64,000 nucleotides of DNA, taken from contig JAJRZI010000076.1 in the NCBI GenBank assembly GCA_024275295.1, positions 1 to 64,000 of the forward strand, in the 5' to 3' direction. Shown in pieces: positions 9,350 to 17,497 of this stretch. Position 1 is the first letter of the stretch, and each line of letters starts with the position of its first letter. Origin of the DNA: Gammaproteobacteria bacterium. GTDB taxonomy: Bacteria > Pseudomonadota > Gammaproteobacteria > Chromatiales > Chromatiaceae. A program made the position numbers and the translations under genes. Under the pieces are notes generated by a model. The model worked only from the letters and a program-made list of their open reading frames with translations. It did not search any database and was not told where the DNA came from.

Positions 9350-9679
9350 ATGCAGATCTATCGCGTATCCTTTATCAATCATGGCAAGATTTACGAGCTT
9401 TATGTCCAAACGGTTCGTCAGGCAGAGCTTTTTGGGTTTATTGAGTTTGAGGATATTGTCTTCAATGAATCCAGTGGTATCGTTATTGATCCGGCAGAAG
9501 AGAAACTGAAGGATGAGTTTGCCGGGGTCTCCCGTACGATGGTGCCAATGAATGCAATCATCCGCATCGATGAGGTAGCCAGAAAAGGTACCAGCAAGAT
9601 ACTGGATCTGGATAAAAATGCCAATGTGACCCCTTTTCCAACGCCGGTCTATCCGCCAGACCGAAGCGGTGACTCCTAA
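9350..9679 (+). CDS. DUF1820 family protein
   Basis: This 109-residue cytosolic protein matches DUF1820: MQIYRVSFINHGKIYELY, GFIEFEDIVF, DPAEEKLKDEF and MNAIIRIDEVARKG. Its function is unknown. The family is common in Gammaproteobacteria. It is placed between fur and a DksA-like gene with short gaps, so it is likely cotranscribed with both. Confidence 0.88.
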   Translation: MQIYRVSFINHGKIYELYVQTVRQAELFGFIEFEDIVFNESSGIVIDPAEEKLKDEFAGVSRTMVPMNAIIRIDEVARKGTSKILDLDKNANVTPFPTPVYPPDRSGDS

Positions 9680-9689
9680 GGAGAAATAA

Positions 9690-10031
9690 GTGAAGAAATA
9701 TGAAGCAATCCGTCAACAGCTGTTAACCCGGCGTGAAGAGCTGAACAGACGAGTAAACAAGCTCGCCAATAGTGCCCGTCATATCGACGAACCATTGACG
9801 CCCGATTTCTCTGAACAGGCTGTTGAGCGTCAAAATGATGAGGTACTGGAGGCACTGGGTGATGCCGGGCGTCATGAGCTGGTTCAAATAAACCGTGCCC
9901 TGACACACATCGAAGCGGGCAACTACGGTATTTGTGATGGCTGTGGAAAGACCATTCCTGCAGAGCGCCTTGAGGTGCTGCCATATTCTGACCTATGCAT
10001 ATCATGTGCAGAGAAACAGGCAGCAGATTAG
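9690..10031 (+). CDS. DksA/TraR-family zinc-finger protein
   Basis: A 113-residue protein with an N-terminal coiled coil (about residues 1-75) and a C4 zinc finger (CDGCG ... CISC, about 90-111). This is the layout of DksA-like proteins that enter the RNA polymerase secondary channel. It is shorter than DksA (about 150), resembling YbiI/TraR-type paralogues. The coiled-coil tip residues cannot be assigned with confidence, so ppGpp-linked activity is only possible. The GTG start at 9690 has a strong aaggaga site. Confidence 0.85.
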   Translation: MKKYEAIRQQLLTRREELNRRVNKLANSARHIDEPLTPDFSEQAVERQNDEVLEALGDAGRHELVQINRALTHIEAGNYGICDGCGKTIPAERLEVLPYSDLCISCAEKQAAD

Positions 10032-10258
10032 GGATTTGCAACACAGACTATGCAACAGGATACACTTGCCAGCTATTCAAATAATATTTAATCCCCTGAA
10101 TATCGCCTCTAACTGTTCCATAAGCGCACTTATTCAAGTATTCTGCGCCGGGTTTCCAATATTTACAAAACGTGCACAAGCCATGCAGACAGGATTCCGG
10201 GCACACATAATGCATGAACGATTATAGGCAAAAGTCAGTAGCAGTTGGTTGAACAGTT

Positions 10259-10648
10259 ATGAAAGATGAAAAGCTAGAATCCTCATTGGTACTGTTTGCT
10301 CAGACCTATAGTGCTGACCTGCTGATCACTCAGCCTACCTTAACGCTGGATGATCTGGCGCATCAGAATCAGGCCTATGCCGGAACGGGTGGCACCAGCC
10401 AGGGTAACCATGCGCAGGGCTTCTCTCCTGCCTATATGGATGCCACAACTGGCAGAATTGTGATCTCTGCATTTACAGATGGCAGGCCTGCGCCCATACA
10501 TCTCCTCTGTGGATTACCTGAAGAGTGGATACTGGAACAAACCAACAGCAGTGACGCACCAAAACTGAAAGAGAGCATTGTTGTAGGCTTTGTTCGGGGT
10601 GATAGGTTTTATACCCGCGCAGAAGCGGCCAAAGCCTGCGCTCACTAA
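10259..10648 (+). CDS. conserved-looking hypothetical protein
   Basis: A 129-residue soluble protein with no signal peptide or membrane segment. It contains a Gly-rich AGTGGTSQGNHAQGFSPAYMD stretch at residues 42-62 and GRIVISAFTDGRPAPIHLLCGLPEEW. I do not recognise the family. It is preceded by 227 bp without features and followed by a strong terminator, so it is a monocistronic gene. Confidence 0.65.
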   Translation: MKDEKLESSLVLFAQTYSADLLITQPTLTLDDLAHQNQAYAGTGGTSQGNHAQGFSPAYMDATTGRIVISAFTDGRPAPIHLLCGLPEEWILEQTNSSDAPKLKESIVVGFVRGDRFYTRAEAAKACAH

Positions 10649-10669
10649 AGTCACCCTGACAAACACCCC

Positions 10670-10697
10670 AAAAAAGAGCCTATCAGGCTCTTTTTTG
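10670..10697. terminator. bidirectional terminator between convergent genes
   Basis: A perfect stem of aaaaaagagcc (10670-10680) and ggctctttttt (10686-10696) with a 5-nt loop has A and T runs on both sides. It serves the hypothetical gene on plus and overlaps the 3' end of the symporter gene on minus. Confidence 0.85.
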
Positions 10698-12050
10698 TTT
10701 TTCAGGCTGAAAAAATGCTCGCGTAAGGGAGAATACGACCGGGCTTAATAGCAACAGGGCCAGCAGATTTGGCAGCGCCATCAGGCCATTAAGGGTATCA
10801 GCCACCAGCCAGATAAAGCTCAGCTTGGCCGTAGCGCCGATGGGAATGGCTATAATCCAGAGCAGTCTGAAAGGGATGATGGATCTTATGCCAAACAGAT
10901 ATTCAACGCATTTTTCGCCATAAAAACTCCAGCCCAGTAGGGTAGTAAAGGCAAAAATACTCAAGCCTAAAGTAACAACATAACCACCAAAACCAGGTAG
11001 CGCCTGCTCGAAAGCCGCCGATGAGAGTGCCGCGCCGGTCTCACCGCTGGTCCATGCCCCAGAGATCACAATCACCAGCCCGGTGACACTGCAGATAATA
11101 ATGGTATCGATAAAGGTGCCCAGCATCGCCACTGTACCCTGCCTGACCGGGCTGTCTGTTGCAGCCGCAGCATGGGCAATGGGCGCACTACCCAATCCTG
11201 CCTCATTGGAGAAAATGCCACGCGCCACGCCCATCTGAATGGCCAGCATGACTGAGGCACCCGCAAAGCCCCCAGTGGCCGCTGTTGGGGTAAAGGCATC
11301 GGTGACAATCAGGAGAATCGCAGCAGGAATCTCGGCGGCATGCGTTATCAGGATGATCAGGCCGGCAAAGAGGTAGGCAAGCGCCATAAACGGCACCAGT
11401 TTACCCGCCACTTCAGCAATGCGCCGGATACCCCCAATCAGCACCAAGGCAGCCAGTGCAGCCATGACCCACCCGGTAATCCAATGCGGGATGGCAAAGC
11501 CTGCAACCCCCGAACCCAGGGCATCGGCCACTGAATTGGCCTGCACGGTATTACCGATACCAAAACCAGCCAGCGCCCCGAATATGGCAAAGGCGGTGCC
11601 CAGCCAGGCCCACCGTCTGTTCAGACCATTTTTTATATAATACATGGGGCCGCCAACATGGTTGCCCTGCTCATCAACTTCTCTGAAGTGAACTGCACAA
11701 ACAGCCTCTGCATACTTTGTGGCCATGCCAACCAGTGCGGTGCACCACATCCAGAAGAGCGCCCCAGGGCCACCGATGAAAATGGCGGTGGCAACACCGG
11801 CGATATTGCCGGTTCCAATAGTGGCCGCAAGAGAGGTCATCAGAGCATTAAATGGGCTGACATCGCCCTCCCCCTCTCCCCGTCGCCCCCTCCAGAGCAT
11901 GCGGAAACCATAGCCAAGCTGACGCAGTGGCATGCCTCTCAGCCCAATCATCAAATAGAGGCCGGTGCCGAGGATAAGTGCCAGCATAAAAAAATATTTG
12001 CCCCAAACCAGGCCATTCAGTGCTTCTATCAGGTGGGTAATAGTTTCCAC
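10683..12050 (-). CDS. alanine/glycine:cation symporter (AGCS family)
   Basis: A 455-residue polytopic Na+-coupled alanine/glycine importer of the AGCS family. The family blocks are clear: FNALMTSLAATIGTGNIAGV (residues about 67-86), GGPGALFWMW, GGPMYYIKNGL (about 132) and RGIFSNEAGLGSAPIAHAAA (about 272). About ten to eleven membrane segments are apparent. It is monocistronic and divergent from tatT. Confidence 0.93.
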   Translation of the reverse strand: METITHLIEALNGLVWGKYFFMLALILGTGLYLMIGLRGMPLRQLGYGFRMLWRGRRGEGEGDVSPFNALMTSLAATIGTGNIAGVATAIFIGGPGALFWMWCTALVGMATKYAEAVCAVHFREVDEQGNHVGGPMYYIKNGLNRRWAWLGTAFAIFGALAGFGIGNTVQANSVADALGSGVAGFAIPHWITGWVMAALAALVLIGGIRRIAEVAGKLVPFMALAYLFAGLIILITHAAEIPAAILLIVTDAFTPTAATGGFAGASVMLAIQMGVARGIFSNEAGLGSAPIAHAAAATDSPVRQGTVAMLGTFIDTIIICSVTGLVIVISGAWTSGETGAALSSAAFEQALPGFGGYVVTLGLSIFAFTTLLGWSFYGEKCVEYLFGIRSIIPFRLLWIIAIPIGATAKLSFIWLVADTLNGLMALPNLLALLLLSPVVFSLTRAFFQPEKQKRA

Positions 12051-12146
12051 ATTCAGGATCTCTTGTGATGGATGGCTGACTATAATCCGGTTTGCTTGTT
12101 AGTTGCCACAAAAAGGGCTAACTTGTACCTCATACAGAATAAAATA

Positions 12147-13010
12147 ATGAGTCCCGTGCAGCGACCCAATCCCTTCAAACCATTCTTCTTTTTACTGACA
12201 CTGGCGATGCTGGCCGGATGCAGCTCTTTTGCCTCCAGAACCGAACAGATGGCAGGCAATATCTCCCGTGCGATGCTCAACCAGGATGATCCCGATATCG
12301 TGCGTACCGGGGCACCTGCCTATCTTTTGCTATTGGATGGGATGATTGAAGGAAATCCTGATGATCGCGCACTATTGATAGCGGGGGCGCGGCTTTATGG
12401 GGCCTATGCCATTGGCCTGGTCAAGGATGCTGCTCGAAGCATACGGCTGAGCACAAAGGCCAGAAACTATGCCCGTCGCGCACTCTGCGGTATGCAACCG
12501 GCTGTCTGTGAGCATGAAACCAGGCCGTTTAGGGAATTTGCCCCCTATGTAGATGAGATTGGAGAGGAAGATCTAAAGGCCCTCTACACCTACGGTACCA
12601 GTTGGGCGGGCTGGATTCAGACGCACAGCGGTGATTGGGAGGCGTTGGCAGATCTACCCAAGGTCGAGCATATCCTGCAGCGCATTATTACCCTGGAGCC
12701 GAAGCATGATCGGGGGCGTGCCCAGCTCTATCTTGGCGTCATGCATACACAACTGCCACCCGCCATGGGTGGCAAGCCTGAGGTGGGAAGAGCCTACTTT
12801 GAACGGGCGATTCAATATTCTAACGGCAGTGATTTGATGGCCAAGGTTGAGTTTGCCCGCCGCTATGCACGATTGGTATTTGATCAGCCATTGCATGACA
12901 GGTTGTTGAAAGAGGTGCTGAAGGCCGAGCCGGTCGAACCTGAGTTGACCCTGAGCAATATCCTGGCCCAACAACAGGCACGTGAGCTATTGGCTGATGA
13001 TTATTTCTAA
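12147..13010 (+). CDS. TRAP-associated TatT-family TPR lipoprotein
   Basis: A 287-residue lipoprotein with a signal peptide ending in lipobox LAGC (about residues 21-24). It is all-helical with TPR-like repeats, matching the TatT family (the Treponema Tp0956 type) that partners TRAP binding proteins. The frame runs upstream to 12072, but the ATG at 12147 puts the signal peptide at the start. The dctP gene follows by 13 bp. In known systems TatT trimers dock the TatP/DctP binding protein in the periplasm. The TatT-DctP pairing is strong context. Confidence 0.85.
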   Translation: MSPVQRPNPFKPFFFLLTLAMLAGCSSFASRTEQMAGNISRAMLNQDDPDIVRTGAPAYLLLLDGMIEGNPDDRALLIAGARLYGAYAIGLVKDAARSIRLSTKARNYARRALCGMQPAVCEHETRPFREFAPYVDEIGEEDLKALYTYGTSWAGWIQTHSGDWEALADLPKVEHILQRIITLEPKHDRGRAQLYLGVMHTQLPPAMGGKPEVGRAYFERAIQYSNGSDLMAKVEFARRYARLVFDQPLHDRLLKEVLKAEPVEPELTLSNILAQQQARELLADDYF

Positions 13011-13023
13011 TCCGGGAGTACAG

Positions 13024-14052
13024 ATGCGTTATTTTTTGATGCCATTGCTGTTGGGCTTATTGCTTCCTTTTCATATCCAGGCAAACACCCTGAAGATTGC
13101 CACCCTGGCCCCGGATGGGACTGTCTGGATGAAGATCATGCGAGAGGGAGCAAAGGAGGTGAAAGAGGCCACCCATGGTCGGGTCAAAATACGCTTCTAT
13201 CCTGGCGGGGTCATGGGCAATGACAAGAGTGTCTTGCGCAAGATCAGAGTGGGCCAGCTACAGGGCGGCGCGCTCACGGGGGGAGGATTAATCCCTATCT
13301 GTCCTGAGTGTCAGCTCTATAGCCTCCCTTTTATATTTCGCTCCTATACCGAAGCCGATTATATACGCGAACGTATGGATCCACTCCTCAGTGAGGTTTT
13401 AAAGAAAAAGGGCTTTGTCAGCTTCGGTGTCAGTGAAGGGGGATTTGCCTACCTGATGTCAAACCAACCACTGACCCAGGTTGCGCAGTTAAAGGAGCAG
13501 AGGGTCTGGGTTCCTGAGGGTGACCGGGTCAGCCGCATCGTCTTTGAGGCGCTCTCTATCTCACCCATTCCTCTGCCGCTTACCGATGTGCTTACCGGCT
13601 TGCAGACCGGGTTGATCGATACGGTAGGCATCTCACCAACGGCAGCTATCGCCTTGCAGTGGCACACTCAGGTCAAATACCTCACCGATATGCCATTGCT
13701 CTATCTTTACGGCATGCTGGTGATTCAGAAGCGCGCCTTCCAACGACTCTCAAAGCAGGATCAAGCCACGGTGAGAACAATCATGGAGAGGGCCTTCCGC
13801 AAAATCAACAGACAGAGCCGGCAGGATAATATAAGCGCCCAGAAAGCATTGCAGCGCCAGGGCATCCAGTTTACCCATCCTTCCCCCAAAGATATCGCCC
13901 AGTGGCGAACAATTGTTGATCAGGCAGTGAACCAGATGGGAGAGGAGGGTGTCTACTCGCCAGAGATGCTGGAGAAGTTGCGCCAGTATCTCAAAGATCT
14001 AAGGGATTCTGGGGGGGGGGGCAATAGGCCTCATCTTCCGGCGGAAGAGTAA
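13024..14052 (+). CDS. TRAP transporter substrate-binding protein DctP/TatP
   Basis: A 342-residue periplasmic DctP-family binding protein. It has a signal peptide (about residues 1-18, cleaved near HIQA), then LKIATLAPDGTVWMKIM, the RFYPGGVMG block and VWVPEGDRVSRIVFEALSI, where family members bind an organic acid carboxylate. The ATG at 13024 follows a gggag site; the longer frame from 12982 runs through the end of tatT. The end contains eleven consecutive G bases (14011-14021), encoding a Gly run. It forms a TRAP system with tatT upstream and dctQM downstream. The ligand is unknown. Confidence 0.88.
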   Translation: MRYFLMPLLLGLLLPFHIQANTLKIATLAPDGTVWMKIMREGAKEVKEATHGRVKIRFYPGGVMGNDKSVLRKIRVGQLQGGALTGGGLIPICPECQLYSLPFIFRSYTEADYIRERMDPLLSEVLKKKGFVSFGVSEGGFAYLMSNQPLTQVAQLKEQRVWVPEGDRVSRIVFEALSISPIPLPLTDVLTGLQTGLIDTVGISPTAAIALQWHTQVKYLTDMPLLYLYGMLVIQKRAFQRLSKQDQATVRTIMERAFRKINRQSRQDNISAQKALQRQGIQFTHPSPKDIAQWRTIVDQAVNQMGEEGVYSPEMLEKLRQYLKDLRDSGGGGNRPHLPAEE

Positions 14053-14082
14053 AAACCTGACTAACTTGATCGGAAATTAAAT

Positions 14083-14111
14083 TTGACCAATGTCAAAAGC
14101 GCTGGTATAAA
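14083..14111 (+). promoter_or_regulatory. sigma-70 promoter with FNR/CRP-like palindrome, upstream of the cytochrome gene
   Basis: TTGACC (14083-14088) and TATAAA (14106-14111) are separated by exactly 17 nt. The -35 overlaps an inverted repeat TTGAC-caat-GTCAA (14083-14096), the geometry of FNR/CRP-family sites though not the classic FNR sequence. Downstream, 14128-14157 has another TTGACC...GGTCAA pair around a 12-bp palindrome, ctaatatattag. Confidence 0.6.
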
Positions 14112-14234
14112 TCCTTGCTCTTTTTGTTTGACCCTAATATATTAGCTGAACGGTCAACTATTGTTTACTACAACTAATGCCCCAAAACAGTTTAAATCAG
14201 GACTAGAGATGGGGCCTTCGCGGAGATAGATAGC

Positions 14235-14558
14235 ATGAAAAAAACCATTATCGCATTGGCTGCTGCCGGTATGGTGGTATTCGGAATTAACGCCCAGGCC
14301 CGTTCTGGTGAAGATGTATTCAACGCCGTATGCAAGAACTGCCACGCTGCCCCAATGGCTGCTGCTGTTATGGCTCCAGAGGTCGGTAAGAAAGATCAGT
14401 GGGCCCCACGTATTGCTAAAGGCAAAGAGGCTCTCTACGAGGTGGCTCTGAATGGCTCCAAGGTTAACCCAGCCATGCAACCTCGCGGCACCTGCCCAGA
14501 TTGTTCCGATGATGAGCTGAAAGCTACTGTTGATTACATGATCAGCCATAGTCAGTAA
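14235..14558 (+). CDS. cytochrome c5-type monoheme protein
   Basis: A 107-residue periplasmic c-type cytochrome with a signal peptide (about residues 1-22, AQA). The heme site CKNCH is at about residues 34-38. An axial Met probably lies in NPAMQPRG. The c5-characteristic second Cys pair is in TCPDCSDDE. It carries electrons between membrane complexes and terminal oxidases or reductases. It has its own promoter and terminator, so it is transcribed alone even though it separates dctP from dctQM. Confidence 0.92.
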   Translation: MKKTIIALAAAGMVVFGINAQARSGEDVFNAVCKNCHAAPMAAAVMAPEVGKKDQWAPRIAKGKEALYEVALNGSKVNPAMQPRGTCPDCSDDELKATVDYMISHSQ

Positions 14559-14596
14559 GTCGTATATTTAAGGCTATCTCTAATAGCCTTATCGAG

Positions 14597-14628
14597 AGGC
14601 TGGGGATCATCGATCCCCGGCCTTTTTT
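14597..14628 (+). terminator. rho-independent terminator of the cytochrome c5 gene
   Basis: A G/C-rich stem pairs aggctggggatc with gatccccggcct (one G-T wobble) around a 3-nt loop and is followed by six T residues. Confidence 0.88.
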
Positions 14629-14685
14629 GCATCTACCTAAAAATTTTTGTTTCTGTCTAACCCGCAATCCTCTATAAATGAGGGT

Positions 14686-15009
14686 ATGCCCCCCGTAAAT
14701 CTTTTTTCTGTTCTCCCCGGCCTGCCCCAAGGTGAAAGCTTTGAAGAGCTGCTGCGGCATCGCAATATTGTGGTTGAACGTATTGTCAGCACGGCCGGTA
14801 CCGAGAGCAAAATCTATAATCAGCCGCAGGATGAGTGGGTGGCGCTGCTGCAAGGGGAGGCGCAATTGGAGCTGGATGGCGAAGAGATCACGTTGCGCCG
14901 AGGGGAGAGCTGTTTTATTCCCGCCCACACCCCACATCGTGTGGTGACTACCTCAGCTGAACCACGCTGCATCTGGCTGGCCATACATATCTTTGCAGAT
15001 GAGCAGTGA
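14686..15009 (+). CDS. cupin-domain protein
   Basis: A 107-residue single-domain cupin. Motif 1 is approximated by EWVALLQGEAQLELDGEE and motif 2 by CFIPAHTPHRV. The metal-ligand His pattern of motif 1 is weak (one Glu/Asp, no HxH), so catalytic activity is uncertain. The frame extends to a TTG at 14647. The ATG at 14686 is preferred for length, although its ribosome site is poor. Its stop overlaps the dctQ start by one base, implying translational coupling with the TRAP membrane subunits. Confidence 0.75.
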   Translation: MPPVNLFSVLPGLPQGESFEELLRHRNIVVERIVSTAGTESKIYNQPQDEWVALLQGEAQLELDGEEITLRRGESCFIPAHTPHRVVTTSAEPRCIWLAIHIFADEQ

Positions 15010-15509
15010 TGAACGAGCACCTCTCCCGGATACTACAACGTACCAAACAGCAAATATCTCTCGTTGAGAGTGGGCTACTGGTGCTGCTGCTCACCGGCAT
15101 GATCCTGCTGGCGACCCTGCAGATCGTACTGCGTAATGGCTGGGCCACCGGCCTGAGTTGGGCTGACCCCACTCTGCGGGTGGCTGTACTCTGGATTACC
15201 CTTTTGGGGGCAATGGCTGCCACACGGGATGACAATCATATCCAGATCGATCTGTTGACCCGTTTTCTGCCCGAGCAGCTGAAGGGTTATGCGCGACTGG
15301 TGACAGATCTGTTCAGCGCCTCTATCTGCGGGGTATTGGCCTGGCATGGCAGTCGTTTTGTCTACTTTGAGTGGCAGGATGGCAGCATCCTGTTTGCCTC
15401 TGTTCCAGCCTGGGCATGTGAACTGATTATTCCATTTGGATTTGCAGTGATGGCATTACGCTTTCTGGTATCCGGGCTGTTGCGGATTCGGTCACAGGAA
15501 ACAAAATGA
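15009..15509 (+). CDS. dctQ: TRAP transporter small membrane subunit DctQ
   Basis: A 166-residue membrane protein with four transmembrane segments (about residues 18-40, 55-75, 92-115 and 133-155) and the DctQ pattern WADPTLRVAVLWITLLGAM with TRDDNHIQIDLL. It anchors and completes the DctM channel. The ATG at 15009 overlaps the cupin stop. It overlaps dctM by 4 bp (ATGA). Confidence 0.9.
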   Translation: MNEHLSRILQRTKQQISLVESGLLVLLLTGMILLATLQIVLRNGWATGLSWADPTLRVAVLWITLLGAMAATRDDNHIQIDLLTRFLPEQLKGYARLVTDLFSASICGVLAWHGSRFVYFEWQDGSILFASVPAWACELIIPFGFAVMALRFLVSGLLRIRSQETK

Positions 15510-16783
15510 TCCTGACCGGGCTGCTGCTTATCCTCCTGGCTCTGCTGGGTACCCCCCTGTTTATCATTATTGCCGCCAGCGCACTATTGGGATTTTACCG
15601 CTCAGAGGTCGACCTTTCGGTCGTCACCATTGAGTTCTACCGTATTGCAGAGATGCCTGTGCTGCTGGCCATCCCGCTGTTTACCTTTGCCGGGTACCTG
15701 TTGAGCGAGAGTAAAGCACCACACCGCCTGGTGCGGGTTACCCGCGCCTTGCTGGGGTGGCTTCCCGGTGGGCTGGCGATTGTCTCGCTGGTCGCCTGCG
15801 CACTGTTTACGGCCTTCACCGGCGCTTCGGGTGTGACCATTGTGGCGCTGGGCGCCCTGCTCTATCCCGCATTGACACAGGCGGGTTATCGACAGGATTT
15901 TGGCCTGGGACTGGTGACCACCTCGGGCAGCCTGGGGCTGCTCTTTGCACCCGCTCTGCCTTTGATTCTCTATGCGGTCATCGCACAACAGCTGGGCATC
16001 GGCAATGGCATCACCGTGGATGATATGTTCCTGGCCGGAATCCTGCCTGGACTGCTGATGCTGACCATGCTCGCAGGCTGGTGTATCTGGTCCAGCCGCA
16101 ATCAGCCGCTATCCACCTTCTCCTGGGCCGAGACAGGGGCCGCCCTGCGAGAAGCCGCATGGGAGCTACCCCTGCCTGTGGTGGTACTGGGCGGTGTCTA
16201 TAGCGGCTATTTTGCAATTTCAGAAGCAGCCGCTGTCACCGCCTTCTATGTGCTGGTGGTTGAGGTGCTGATTCAGCGTGAGATCAGCCTAAAGGATTTG
16301 CCAAAGATCATGCGGGAGGCGATGGTACTGGTGGGAGGAATTCTGGTTATCCTGGGTATGTCCCTGGCCTCGACCAGCTATCTTATTGATGCAGAGGTTC
16401 CCACTCGCCTGTTCGAAGCCGTGCGTACCCTGGTGACAGACAAGATCACCTTTCTTATCCTGCTCAACCTGTTTCTGCTTATCCTGGGCACCATGTTGGA
16501 TATCTTCTCTGCCCTGGTATTGATGGTGCCTCTGTTGCTGCCGATTGCACTGGGTTATGGTATTGACCCAGTACACTTGGGGATTATCTTTCTGGCCAAT
16601 ATGCAGATCGGCTACTTCACACCGCCGGTTGGCATGAATCTGTTCATTGCCAGCTATCGTTTTAACAAGCCTATTCTTCAACTCTACCGCGCCACGCTGC
16701 CCTGGTTTCTGATCCTGTTGTTGGCCGTACTGATCATTACCTACTGGCCCGCGCTCTCCCTGACACTGGTAGGAAGAGGCTGA
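15506..16783 (+). CDS. dctM: TRAP transporter large membrane subunit DctM
   Basis: A 425-residue polytopic protein (ion-transporter superfamily, about 11-12 segments) that carries Na+-coupled uptake of the ligand delivered by DctP. Family blocks include MPVLLAIPLFTFAGYLLSES, FTAFTGASGVTIVALGALLYP and IIFLANMQIGYFTPPVGMNLF. Its start overlaps dctQ. It ends 1 bp from the convergent VTT protein gene. The tatT-dctP genes upstream supply the soluble parts. Confidence 0.93.
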   Translation: MILTGLLLILLALLGTPLFIIIAASALLGFYRSEVDLSVVTIEFYRIAEMPVLLAIPLFTFAGYLLSESKAPHRLVRVTRALLGWLPGGLAIVSLVACALFTAFTGASGVTIVALGALLYPALTQAGYRQDFGLGLVTTSGSLGLLFAPALPLILYAVIAQQLGIGNGITVDDMFLAGILPGLLMLTMLAGWCIWSSRNQPLSTFSWAETGAALREAAWELPLPVVVLGGVYSGYFAISEAAAVTAFYVLVVEVLIQREISLKDLPKIMREAMVLVGGILVILGMSLASTSYLIDAEVPTRLFEAVRTLVTDKITFLILLNLFLLILGTMLDIFSALVLMVPLLLPIALGYGIDPVHLGIIFLANMQIGYFTPPVGMNLFIASYRFNKPILQLYRATLPWFLILLLAVLIITYWPALSLTLVGRG

Positions 16784-16784
16784 T

Positions 16785-17450
16785 TTACAGTTTGCCCCTG
16801 TCGTGCAGACGTTTAACAAATCGTGGCAGGTAGGCCATGATGACCAATAGTCCCAGTGCAATCAGTGACTTCTGTATCAATGCATCACCTCCAGCCAGCG
16901 CCTCTTTTCCGACATAACCCAGATAGGTAATGGCCGCAACGCCCGGCAAGGTGCAGACAAAGGTTGCCACGATATAGGGGTAAAACCTGATCCGCGTCAG
17001 CCCCAGGGCGTAGTTGAGCAGAAAAAAGGGGATAATGGGCACCAGGCGGACAAAGGCGACAAAGTACCATCCTTCAGCTTCCACCCCCTCAATCAGCTGT
17101 TTAAGGCGTCCATGGCTGTTGCGTGCAATCCAGTCAGCAGCGATATAACGTGCAATCAGGAAGGCCAGTGCAGCACCCAGGGTAGCACCCAGGAGCGAGT
17201 AGAGGGTTCCCAGCAGCGGGCCAAACAGTACGCCCCCCGCCAGCACAAAGAGAGAGGCAGGCATCAGCAGAATGGTTGCCGCTGCCGCAATCAACAGATA
17301 CGCCAGAGGGCCATAGGCGCCGGATGCGCCGACCCAGGACTCAAGGGCCTGCATATCAAACTGACCACGATGGGCCATGACCCAGACTGCCGAACCCAGC
17401 AGCAGTAGTAATAGTGTGATGCGCCTGATTCGGTTGCCGGTTAATTGCAT
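16785..17450 (-). CDS. TVP38/TMEM64 (VTT-domain) membrane protein
   Basis: A 221-residue membrane protein of the TVP38/TMEM64, DedA-related VTT family. It has an N-terminal membrane segment (about 8-25), LLMPASLFVLAGGVLFGPL with the family Pro/Gly loop, GATLGAALAFLIARYIA, and FFLLNYALGLTRIRFYPYIV. Relatives are linked to lipid scrambling or membrane homeostasis; the role here is unknown. It is a single gene convergent with dctM and divergent from the next gene. Confidence 0.88.
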   Translation of the reverse strand: MQLTGNRIRRITLLLLLLGSAVWVMAHRGQFDMQALESWVGASGAYGPLAYLLIAAAATILLMPASLFVLAGGVLFGPLLGTLYSLLGATLGAALAFLIARYIAADWIARNSHGRLKQLIEGVEAEGWYFVAFVRLVPIIPFFLLNYALGLTRIRFYPYIVATFVCTLPGVAAITYLGYVGKEALAGGDALIQKSLIALGLLVIMAYLPRFVKRLHDRGKL

Positions 17451-17497
17451 TGCAAGATCAACATGCTACAGTGGATTTAATCTACCAATTTCAATAA

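Noticed and set aside
12072-12146. N-terminal extension of the TatT lipoprotein
   Set aside because: It would bury the signal peptide and lipobox; the ATG at 12147 is the natural start.
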